From assembly GCA_023665085.1 (NCBI GenBank), contig JAMPEQ010000001.1, forward strand, positions 186,001 to 250,000: a DNA stretch of 64,000 nucleotides. The letters run 5' to 3'. Positions 1-7,710 of the stretch are shown here, in pieces. This stretch comes from Bacteroides sp. (GTDB taxonomy: Bacteria > Bacillota > Clostridia > Oscillospirales > Acutalibacteraceae). Made by a program: the position numbers and the translations under genes. The stretch's first letter is position 1, and each line of letters opens with the position of its first letter. Below the pieces are notes generated by a model. That model had not been told where the DNA came from. It made no database searches and worked only from the letters and a program-made list of their open reading frames with translations.

Positions 1-1574
1 TCAGGTGGTAAAAGCTCAGGAGATACAGGAGTATCTAAAATATCGTATAAAATATCCGCAGTCTTTTTGTCACTGTTATCTGCAACATACTGAACAAGAT
101 ATCTCACCAATGTTTTCGGTACAGATGCATTGACGCCATACATACTCATATGATCACCATTATATGTGCACCATCCCATTGCAAGCTCGCTTAAATCACC
201 TGTGCCGACAAGAAGCTTTCCATGCTTGTTTGCCATATCAAAAAGAATTTGTGTTCGTTCACGAGCCTGAGTATTTTCATAGGTAATATCCTTGATTTCT
301 TCACTATGGTCAATATCCTTAAGATGCTGGATGCAGGCATCTTTGATACTGATTTCCTTAATTGTAACACCAAGGGACTTCATTAAGTCCAAAGCATTCT
401 GATATGTTCTGTCAGTTGTACCGAATCCGGGCATTGTAATGCCGAGAATGTCACTGCTCTGCTTTCCCAAAAGTCTCATTGCCTCAACAGCAACAAGAAG
501 TGCCAGTGTTGAATCAAGTCCGCCTGATATTCCGACTACTGCACCTGATGAGCCTATGTGCTCAATTCTCTTTGCAAGTCCTGCTGACTGAATGGCAAAA
601 ATTTCCTGACAGCGTTCTTTACGTTTTTCATCATTTGCAGGAACGAAAGGACGAGGATCGACAAAGCGATACTTTAAGTCATTATCTTTATTTTCAAGAG
701 GTATAAGCTCTTTACAATATCCGTCATCAGTTTCAAAGCTCATATTCTTTTGGCGCAGTGTATTAAGCTTTTCATAGTCAACATCTGCTATGGTTATAAC
801 ATTTTCTCTGCTGAAACGCTTCCCCTCTGCCAGCACTGCTCCGTTTTCAGCAATAAGAGTAGCACCGCTGAACACCAAATCAGTTGTGCTTTCATAAACA
901 GATGCACCCGCATAGATATACGCACACATACAGCGTGCAGACTGATTGGAAATCAAACTGCGTCTGTACTCTGCCTTTGACACATATTCATCACTTGCAG
1001 AAAGATTAACAATAATATTTGCACCCGCCAATGCCATTTTTGATGACGGCGGAGATGCCACCCACAAATCCTCGCAAAGCTCTATTCCGATGGTTATATT
1101 ATCATTTTCAAGCTCCACAAGATAATCATCAGACAAAAGGCAATTATACTTTTCAATAAAGCAATTCATCCCCTCACCTGAGGAAAACCATCTTTTCTCG
1201 TAAAATTCATTATAATTTGCAATATTTATCTTGGGAACAATTTTGATTATTGCACCATTGCTTATAACAAATGCGCAGTTATACAGCTTATTTTTAAACT
1301 CGCATATTGATCCTATAATAACAACAATATTTTTGCCCCTTGTGTATTCAACAATATCAAAAATTGCATCATCGGCAGAATTTTGCAGTGCTCGTGTAAA
1401 AAAAAGATCAGCACATGTATATCCTGTTACCGAAAGCTCAGGAGTAACAAGAAGTCTCACCTCTTCCTCCAAGGCTTTATCTATTGCTTTTATTATTTCG
1501 GTTTTGTTATATTCCGGATCCGCAACCTTAAGCTTAAGAGAAGCGGCTGCCACTCTGAACATTCCATAATTCAT
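1..1574 (-). CDS. nadE: Glutamine-dependent NAD+ synthetase, C-terminus cut off by the window edge
   Basis: Makes NAD+ from deamido-NAD+, ATP and glutamine in the cytoplasm. The reading frame is open from an ATG at 1574 to base 1. The N-terminal nitrilase-type glutaminase domain (about residues 1-270) shows the expected Glu in VTPELSVTGYT (E46) and Cys in ELCEDLW (near residue 170). The C-terminal synthetase domain has the ATP-pyrophosphatase P-loop SGGLDSTLAL near residue 350 and later GTGDLSELAMGWCTYNGDH. About 524 codons are visible of a family usually near 640. The start is chosen because AGGTG lies 5 nt upstream. Family identity is secure; the last part of the protein is not visible. Confidence 0.95.
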   Translation of the reverse strand, partial: MNYGMFRVAAASLKLKVADPEYNKTEIIKAIDKALEEEVRLLVTPELSVTGYTCADLFFTRALQNSADDAIFDIVEYTRGKNIVVIIGSICEFKNKLYNCAFVISNGAIIKIVPKINIANYNEFYEKRWFSSGEGMNCFIEKYNCLLSDDYLVELENDNITIGIELCEDLWVASPPSSKMALAGANIIVNLSASDEYVSKAEYRRSLISNQSARCMCAYIYAGASVYESTTDLVFSGATLIAENGAVLAEGKRFSRENVITIADVDYEKLNTLRQKNMSFETDDGYCKELIPLENKDNDLKYRFVDPRPFVPANDEKRKERCQEIFAIQSAGLAKRIEHIGSSGAVVGISGGLDSTLALLVAVEAMRLLGKQSSDILGITMPGFGTTDRTYQNALDLMKSLGVTIKEISIKDACIQHLKDIDHSEEIKDITYENTQARERTQILFDMANKHGKLLVGTGDLSELAMGWCTYNGDHMSMYGVNASVPKTLVRYLVQYVADNSDKKTADILYDILDTPVSPELLPP

Positions 1575-1618
1575 TTAATCACCTGTTTTTATCATAATAA
1601 TATAATGTTGACAAACTA

Positions 1619-2518
1619 TTAAATTAGTGTAATTTTAAATTTAAAAGATATTGTTTCATTTGGATTAAGGATTGTCATACCACGTTTATTTTCAAATATT
1701 TCATCTTCATCAGAGCAATTGGAAATACCTGTCCATGACTCAAGAGCAACAAACGGTGCTCTGCCGACAGCAGACCATATAAGAAGATTATTCATATCCT
1801 GAAAATCAAGTCTTACTCCCTTTCCTTTCGGACCTGTAAGAGTTGCCGATTTCGCACAGCACTGTTCAAAAATGAGAGCATCATTTTCTTCAAACAAATC
1901 ATGTCTGAGCTTTAAAGTATCTCTGCCCTGCATAACATCATAATTTTTACTGATATCAACCAAGCCCGTATAATGATCAGGTCTCAGGCATGGTTTATTA
2001 ATAGGTTTATCAAAAACAACTTTGTAATCCTCAAAATCTTCTCCTTCAGCTAAAGGACAGTTGAAAGCCGGATGACCTCCTATAACAAACGGTAATTTTT
2101 CATCGCCTGTATTTGTAACGATATATTCATTAGTAACTGTATCATCGTTTACTGTATATTTTATTTTTAATTGATAATCAAAAGGAAAATCTTTCTTTGT
2201 TTCTTCACTGCTGTTTTGCACAAAAGTAATACTGTTATCCAGCTTTTCACAAACTTCAAAAGGATTTATTCTGGCAACACCATGACGTTTCATATTACAA
2301 GCTTTGCCGAAAGCCTTAGCCTGACCGTCAGGCAAAACACCGACTATCGGAAAGCAGACAGGAGCTTGTCCTGCCCAATATTCAGGATCAGCCTGCCAGA
2401 GATACTCGGTATCATTCTTTTTTAATGAATTAAGCTGCGCACCTTCAATACCGAGTACAACCTCGCATCTGTTATTCTTTATTATATATTGCTTATTTTT
2501 AACACTATTGATACTCAT
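1619..2518 (-). CDS. Aldose 1-epimerase family protein (LacX/GalM-like)
   Basis: Probably a sugar mutarotase-like cytoplasmic enzyme. The protein is about 299 residues of mostly beta structure with the family's GGHPAF motif mid-protein and a C-terminal LESWTGISN segment, resembling LacX-type members rather than classical GalM. The ATG at 2518 is preferred over an upstream start at 2536, because GGAG lies 8 nt before it. It follows nadE in the opposite direction of neither neighbour's operon and appears to be a single gene. The exact sugar substrate cannot be read from sequence. Confidence 0.85.
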   Translation of the reverse strand: MSINSVKNKQYIIKNNRCEVVLGIEGAQLNSLKKNDTEYLWQADPEYWAGQAPVCFPIVGVLPDGQAKAFGKACNMKRHGVARINPFEVCEKLDNSITFVQNSSEETKKDFPFDYQLKIKYTVNDDTVTNEYIVTNTGDEKLPFVIGGHPAFNCPLAEGEDFEDYKVVFDKPINKPCLRPDHYTGLVDISKNYDVMQGRDTLKLRHDLFEENDALIFEQCCAKSATLTGPKGKGVRLDFQDMNNLLIWSAVGRAPFVALESWTGISNCSDEDEIFENKRGMTILNPNETISFKFKITLI

Positions 2519-2641
2519 AGTAAACACTCCATTCAAAATTTATTATAAACCATATAAATTTGTAATGCAATATTGAAAATATTAGTTATATAGAGTACAA
2601 TAGGTGCAGATAATTTCATCAGATAAATCAGGAGGATTAAA

Positions 2642-3214
2642 ATGGATATTGAAAATTACATTGAAGATGCAATTTTTGGTGAAAAACAACAGCACAAACA
2701 TTTTTATCAGCTTATTTGGGACAACCTTATTGAAAACGGCTTTGTTATCGTAGATGAAAGCGGAAACGAAATAGATGCCGTGATAAAAGCAGTTGCACTG
2801 CAGAATCTTCTGGGCGAATTTATTTACAGAATATATGACGAGGTAAATGAAATAAGCTTTGAAAATATAATTGAAAATGCACAGAATCTTGGCTTCAGCG
2901 AAGAAGATATTTTGACTTACTGCGAAAATGAGCCTGAAATTGATGTAGATGACGATATTGAGCTTACAATTAAAAATGCACTTGATTACACTTCAGAAAT
3001 TATTGCAGATAAAATGCTTGAAGAGTTTTCTGCCGATGATATATTTGACTTTATGTTCACATCAGCATATGACTTTGAGCAGGATTTCGTATTTGAGTTT
3101 GAGGATTACGAAGAAATGATGGCATTCATTGACAACAATCAGGATCAGCTTGATAACTATAAGGAAGAATATTCATCTGTTGTGAGTTGGATTAACAGCG
3201 GTATGATTTGCTGA
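2642..3214 (+). CDS. Acidic hypothetical protein, 190 aa
   Basis: I do not recognise a family. The protein is very rich in Asp and Glu, with no signal peptide or membrane segment, so it is probably cytoplasmic. It looks largely helical, with repeated acidic stretches such as EPEIDVDDDIELT and DFEQDFVFEFEDYEE. An AGGAGG ribosome-binding site at 2631-2636 supports the ATG at 2642, and a strong terminator follows at 3243. It stands alone on the plus strand between two minus-strand genes, so it is a monocistronic unit. Confidence 0.75.
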   Translation: MDIENYIEDAIFGEKQQHKHFYQLIWDNLIENGFVIVDESGNEIDAVIKAVALQNLLGEFIYRIYDEVNEISFENIIENAQNLGFSEEDILTYCENEPEIDVDDDIELTIKNALDYTSEIIADKMLEEFSADDIFDFMFTSAYDFEQDFVFEFEDYEEMMAFIDNNQDQLDNYKEEYSSVVSWINSGMIC

Positions 3215-3242
3215 TTAATAACATATAATAGCTGTAGCAAAT

Positions 3243-3271
3243 AAACCCGCGAATATTATATTCGCGGGTTT
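3243..3271. terminator. Hairpin terminator between the acidic protein gene and pcrA
   Basis: Arms AAACCCGCGAATAT and ATATTCGCGGGTTT are perfectly complementary over 14 bp with a 1-nt centre. It sits between converging genes (plus-strand gene ending 3214, pcrA ending 3319) and may serve both. Confidence 0.85.
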
Positions 3272-3318
3272 CAACATATAAACTATCTATTCCATAATCT
3301 ATAAAAGAATTTGTTCTA

Positions 3319-5505
3319 TTAATTTACCTTTTCAAGTCTGGCGAAGTTCGCCATCATTTTCTTTGTGCCTGCTTTATCAAATGACACTTCCATAAGCACA
3401 TCATTACCCATAGGCTGAAGGGTTAATATAGTACCTGTACCAAATGTCTTATGAAGCACAGTATCACCAACCTTGTAATCAACAGTTGATTTTTGAGCAG
3501 TATTACCCACTTTGCCGAACTTAACAGCACTTTCGCTTGAACGTGTCGCCGGTGCTGATTTGAAAGCAGTTGCAGTATTTGCACGATAAGACTTAACAGA
3601 AACATCCTGAGTTACAGAAGCAGGAATCTCTCTCAAAAATCTCGACGGCATATTACGAGAAGTCTGACCATACAGCATTCTTTGCTGAGCATTAACTAAA
3701 TAGAGCTTTTCCTTAGCTCTTGTTATTCCAACATAAGCAAGACGGCGTTCCTCTTCAAGATCCTCATCACTGTACATAGACTGATTACCGGGGAATATTC
3801 CTTCTTCCATACCCGGAATAAACACAACAGGGAATTCAAGACCTTTGGCAGAATGCAATGTCATAAGAACAACAGAGTCTTCATCCTCATTATATGAATC
3901 AATATCGGTAATAAGTGCAACATCCTCAAGAAAATCAGAAAGATTAGGCTCTTCGCTTTCCTCCTGATATTTAATAAACATTGAAGAAAGCTCTTTGATA
4001 TTATTTACTCTGTCATCATATGTTTCAGGATCTTCACTAAGATAATCAAGATACTTTGTTTTTTCAATAACCTCCTGAAGAAGATCACTGAGCAGCATTT
4101 TTTCGTCAACACATTTTTGAAATTCCTTTATCATATCTGTAAAGCCCATAAGCTTAGAGGCACTTCGTGAAGTTTTCTGAAATTCATCTGCCCTCTCGCA
4201 AACTTCAAATGCAGACAAACCAAGACCTGTGGCAATTTCCATAACATTGCCAAACATAGTATCTCCTATCTGGCGTTTAGGAACATTGATAATTCTTTGC
4301 AGTCTTACATTATCTGCAGGATTATTAATGATTGCCATATAAGAAACTATATCCTTGATTTCTTTTCTGTCGAAGAAACGATGACCGCCGATAATTCTGT
4401 GGGATATACCACTCTTTGTCAGCATAATTTCAAGATTTCGTGACTGCGCGTTCATACGGTATAAGATAGCATGATCGCTCAGCTTTCTACCTGCTCTGAC
4501 GTTTTTTAATATCTCATCAATTATGTAGGCAGACTCATCACTTTCATTCATTGCAGTATTTAGAATGATTTTATCACCTGATCCGCTTCGGGTAAACAAA
4601 GTCTTTCCTTTACGATTTTTATTGTTTGAAATAACTGCATTAGCACCATCAAGAATATTTTGTGTTGAACGGTAATTTTCCTCAAGCCTTATTACTGATG
4701 CACCTTTGTAATGGTTTTCAAATGACAAAATATTTTCTATGGTAGCACCGCGGAAACGATAAATACTCTGGTCATCATCACCAACAACGCATATGTTTTT
4801 ATACATATCTGCCAGCATAGAAGTAAGCACATACTGAGCATGGTTAGTATCCTGATATTCATCCACCATAACATACTTGAATTGGTTTTGATATAGTTCT
4901 AATACATCTTCATTTTCACGAAGTAAAGTAACAGTATTATAAATAATATCATCAAAATCCATTGCATCGGACTTCAAAAGCTCCTGCTGATACATTTCAT
5001 AGCAAAGAGCTATCTTGCTTTTTCTGAAATCATTTACAGCGCTTGCTTTATATTCTTCAGGCGAAATAAGGCTGTCCTTTGCTCTGCTGATTTCATTAAG
5101 AATAGACTTATGATTAATAAATTTATCTTCGATTCCAAGATGTTTCTGACACTGCTTCATAACTCGACGTGAATCATCCGTATCATAAATAGTAAAATGA
5201 CTTGTATAGCCAAGTCTTTCACCATATCGTCTCAAAATTCTTGCACAGCAGCTGTGGAAGGTATATGCCCATATACTGTTAGCTTCTTCACCAATCGCCT
5301 TAACAAGTCTTTCACGCAGCTCGCCTGCTGCCTTATTTGTAAAGGTAATGGCAAGCACCTGCCACGGCTGAGCCAAGCCTGATTCAATAATATGCTGAAC
5401 ACGATTAACAAGCACAGTAGTCTTTCCCGAGCCTGCACCTGCAAGTATAAGCAAAGGACCTTCTGTAGTATCAACAGCCAACTGCTGCATCTGGTTTAGT
5501 GCCAT
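3319..5505 (-). CDS. pcrA: ATP-dependent DNA helicase PcrA (UvrD/Rep family)
   Basis: A superfamily 1A 3'-5' DNA helicase for repair and replication-conflict resolution. It has 728 residues, typical for PcrA. Visible motifs: Walker A GAGSGKTTVL near residue 25, DEYQDT (Walker B), GDDDQSIYRFRGA, and the C-terminal VVLMTLHSAKGLEFPVVFIPGMEEGIFPG and RRLAYVGITRA motifs. The last 50 residues (VGDTVLHKTFGTGTI onward) form the Tudor-like domain that in PcrA contacts RNA polymerase. AGGAGG sits just before the ATG. It is separated from oadB by a terminator, so it is transcribed alone. Confidence 0.95.
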   Translation of the reverse strand: MALNQMQQLAVDTTEGPLLILAGAGSGKTTVLVNRVQHIIESGLAQPWQVLAITFTNKAAGELRERLVKAIGEEANSIWAYTFHSCCARILRRYGERLGYTSHFTIYDTDDSRRVMKQCQKHLGIEDKFINHKSILNEISRAKDSLISPEEYKASAVNDFRKSKIALCYEMYQQELLKSDAMDFDDIIYNTVTLLRENEDVLELYQNQFKYVMVDEYQDTNHAQYVLTSMLADMYKNICVVGDDDQSIYRFRGATIENILSFENHYKGASVIRLEENYRSTQNILDGANAVISNNKNRKGKTLFTRSGSGDKIILNTAMNESDESAYIIDEILKNVRAGRKLSDHAILYRMNAQSRNLEIMLTKSGISHRIIGGHRFFDRKEIKDIVSYMAIINNPADNVRLQRIINVPKRQIGDTMFGNVMEIATGLGLSAFEVCERADEFQKTSRSASKLMGFTDMIKEFQKCVDEKMLLSDLLQEVIEKTKYLDYLSEDPETYDDRVNNIKELSSMFIKYQEESEEPNLSDFLEDVALITDIDSYNEDEDSVVLMTLHSAKGLEFPVVFIPGMEEGIFPGNQSMYSDEDLEEERRLAYVGITRAKEKLYLVNAQQRMLYGQTSRNMPSRFLREIPASVTQDVSVKSYRANTATAFKSAPATRSSESAVKFGKVGNTAQKSTVDYKVGDTVLHKTFGTGTILTLQPMGNDVLMEVSFDKAGTKKMMANFARLEKVN

Positions 5506-5537
5506 AATAGACCTCCTTATAAATATACTGATAAAAT

Positions 5538-5561
5538 TAGGGTGTCCTTTGGGACACCCTA
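5538..5561 (-). terminator. Intrinsic terminator after oadB
   Basis: TAGGGTGTCC pairs with GGACACCCTA across a 4-nt loop. Position is between the end of oadB (5571) and the start of pcrA (5505), matching a terminator of the oadG-oadB unit. Confidence 0.8.
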
Positions 5562-5570
5562 AACACTATT

Positions 5571-6779
5571 TTATCTTAACAAAGTTAAAAGAATACCTGC
5601 TGCAACTGCAGATCCGATAACACCTGAAACGTTTGGTCCCATAGCATGCATAAGAAGGAAGTTTGACGGGTTTTCTTTCTGTCCTTCCTTCTGTGCCACA
5701 CGAGCAGCCATAGGAACAGCGGATACACCTGCCGCACCGATAAGCGGATTAATTTTACCCTTTGTAAAAATATACATAAGCTTACCAAACATTACACCAC
5801 AGGCAGTACCAAGGCAAAATGCGATAAGTCCGAGAAGAACAATCTTAAGAGTATTAAGATTTAAGAAGCTGTCTGCAGATGTTGTTGCACCTACTGATAC
5901 GCCAAGCATAATAGTAATAATGTTCATAAGCTCGTTCTGAGCAGCCTTTGCAATACGCTCTGTTCTTCCGCTTTCCTTAAGCAGATTACCAAGCATTAGC
6001 ATACCTACAAGTGAGGCAGCATCAGGCAAAAGCAATGAAACAACAATTGTTACTGCAATCGGGAATAAAATCTTTTCCATCTTTGATACAGGACGAAGAT
6101 TTCCCATTACAACAGAACGCTCTTTCTTAGTTGTTAACACCCTCATAATAGGCGGCTGAATAACAGGAACAAGTGCCATATAGGAATATGCCGCCACAGC
6201 AATCGTACCAAGCAAGCCCGGTGCAAGCATAGATGTTACAAATATGGCTGTAGGTCCGTCAGCACCACCGATAATAGCAATTGAGCCTGCCTCATTAGGA
6301 GCAAATCCAAGAGCAATAGCACCTACATAAGTAAAGAATATACCGAACTGAGCTGCAGCACCAAGTATAAAGCTCTTTGGATTTGCAATAAGCGGTGAGA
6401 AATCAGTCATTGAACCTATTCCAAGGAAAATGAGCGGTGGATAAATACCTGCTTTTACACCGAAATACAGAAAATCCATAAGTCCCGGTGTACATCCGAC
6501 AAATTCACCTCTGCCGGCAATTAAATCTCTGAAGCCGTCTAAATCATGATACTGAACTGCCAGATTTGCATCGGGTATATTAGCCAGAAGCATACCGAAT
6601 GCAATAGGTATCATAAGCAATGGTTCAAAACCCTTTTTAATTCCAAGCCACAGGAAAAACAATGCTACAACGATCATAATAAGATTTTTATAACCGCCGT
6701 CTGCTGTAAAGAAGTGTGCATAACCTGAGTTTGAGAAGATACTAACGATAACTTCCCAAAGTCCCTGAAGTATTTCCAT
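5571..6779 (-). CDS. oadB: Sodium-ion-translocating decarboxylase beta subunit
   Basis: The membrane-embedded Na+ channel subunit of biotin-dependent decarboxylase pumps (oxaloacetate, glutaconyl-CoA or methylmalonyl-CoA decarboxylase). The 402-residue protein has about 10 hydrophobic segments and the family signature IIGGADGPTAIFVTS, whose Asp is essential for Na+ transport in characterised members. It follows the gamma-like subunit with 17 nt between. No carboxyltransferase or biotin-carrier subunit is encoded in this window, so the substrate is unknown; the missing subunits may be elsewhere in the genome. Confidence 0.93.
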   Translation of the reverse strand: MEILQGLWEVIVSIFSNSGYAHFFTADGGYKNLIMIVVALFFLWLGIKKGFEPLLMIPIAFGMLLANIPDANLAVQYHDLDGFRDLIAGRGEFVGCTPGLMDFLYFGVKAGIYPPLIFLGIGSMTDFSPLIANPKSFILGAAAQFGIFFTYVGAIALGFAPNEAGSIAIIGGADGPTAIFVTSMLAPGLLGTIAVAAYSYMALVPVIQPPIMRVLTTKKERSVVMGNLRPVSKMEKILFPIAVTIVVSLLLPDAASLVGMLMLGNLLKESGRTERIAKAAQNELMNIITIMLGVSVGATTSADSFLNLNTLKIVLLGLIAFCLGTACGVMFGKLMYIFTKGKINPLIGAAGVSAVPMAARVAQKEGQKENPSNFLLMHAMGPNVSGVIGSAVAAGILLTLLR

Positions 6780-6796
6780 TATATATCTCCTCCTTT

Positions 6797-7261
6797 TTAA
6801 AATGGTCTTGTATTATCAATATTAGCAGCCTGAGCCCACGGATTTCTGCCGCCGATATTTTTCTTTTTGATAGAACGAACAACTGCACTGCCGCCTTCTG
6901 TCATTGCCACTGCAGCCGCAATAGCTGCCACAACCTCACCGCTTATGCCCTCTTCAACTACGGGAGCAGGTGCCGGAACAGGAGGTGTATTAACAGCAGG
7001 CTTTTCACTTACTGAAGAATTTACGGCATTAGATACATTTTCTTTCAATACTTTTTTAGCCTTTTTTTCTGCCTTCCTTGCGGCAGACTTTTCTTCCATT
7101 GCCCTTGTTTTTCTTTCTATAACAGGAACAATTTTACCAAACAAAGCAAAAACACAGATCAAAAGTAAAAGCACACCCACAACTATCAATATACCTGATA
7201 TAACAACAGTAGCAGTAAACGTTACACTTCTGTCTGCAGTCAACATTAAAATTGGATTCAC
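6797..7261 (-). CDS. OadG-like gamma subunit of a sodium-pump decarboxylase
   Basis: Probably anchors the decarboxylase complex to OadB. The protein has one N-terminal membrane helix (TATVVISGILIVVGVLLLL), a charged Lys/Glu/Ala segment, a Pro/Ala-rich linker (PPVPAPAPVVEE) and a C-terminal EVVAAIAAAVAM segment ending in RNPWAQAANIDNTRPF, which is typical of OadG-family tails. A GTG at 7261 is preferred because a GGGGGG ribosome-binding site precedes it by the right distance; the frame stays open to 7354 upstream. It is directly upstream of oadB, in one operon. Confidence 0.8.
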   Translation of the reverse strand: MNPILMLTADRSVTFTATVVISGILIVVGVLLLLICVFALFGKIVPVIERKTRAMEEKSAARKAEKKAKKVLKENVSNAVNSSVSEKPAVNTPPVPAPAPVVEEGISGEVVAAIAAAVAMTEGGSAVVRSIKKKNIGGRNPWAQAANIDNTRPF

Positions 7262-7369
7262 AACATATCCCCCCATTTTATAAATGTTATTGGTATTATA
7301 AAACATATCACTTCGGATTTCAACGAAATTTTTATTTATTTTTAAATTTAGCAAATTGTATAAAAATGC

Positions 7370-7397
7370 TTGATTTATTTACAAAATAGTATATAAT
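7370..7397 (+). promoter_or_regulatory. Promoter of the 44-aa membrane peptide gene
   Basis: TTGATT at 7370-7375, a 16-nt spacer and TATAAT at 7392-7397, 25 nt before the start codon. Confidence 0.65.
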
Positions 7398-7422
7398 ATT
7401 ATTAGTAAAAGGAGGTTATCGT

Positions 7423-7557
7423 ATGACCGAAAAAACATTAATCATCGCAATTTTTGTTGCTCTTATACTGCTTTGGTTTGCAGAAACATTAAAGATGAAC
7501 AAAACCAGCAAAATTTTAGGCGGTGTAATTGATTTAGGTTTTGCTATTTTGCGATAG
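7423..7557 (+). CDS. Small single-pass membrane protein, 44 aa
   Basis: An ATG at 7423 follows a perfect AAAGGAGG site and a good promoter, and the 44 codons end at TAG 7557. The N-terminal half is a membrane helix (LIIAIFVALILLWFAETL) and the tail is short with few charges. A terminator follows at 7589. No family is recognised. The complete set of expression signals makes it a real gene despite its size. It stands alone between the minus-strand oadG and pheT. Confidence 0.65.
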   Translation: MTEKTLIIAIFVALILLWFAETLKMNKTSKILGGVIDLGFAILR

Positions 7558-7588
7558 ATAACCTGATTATAAAATCATATACTTATCA

Positions 7589-7615
7589 AAAGAGCAGTTT
7601 CTTGCTCTTTATTAT
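7589..7615 (+). terminator. Terminator of the 44-aa peptide gene
   Basis: AAAGAGCA pairs with TGCTCTTT around a short loop and is followed by an A/T-rich T-tract. Confidence 0.7.
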
Positions 7616-7640
7616 TTTATTCAAAAGTAAACAAAACATA

Positions 7641-7688
7641 AAAAAGACTTATGAAAAGCTGATGTGCTGTAAAATCATAAGTCTTTTT
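7641..7688. terminator. Terminator after pheT
   Basis: AAAAAGACTTATGA pairs with TCATAAGTCTTTTT (14 bp). It lies immediately downstream of the pheT stop on the minus strand, and the T-run on either strand would allow bidirectional use. Confidence 0.85.
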
Positions 7689-7710
7689 TATTTTTATTCA
7701 CATGAAATAA

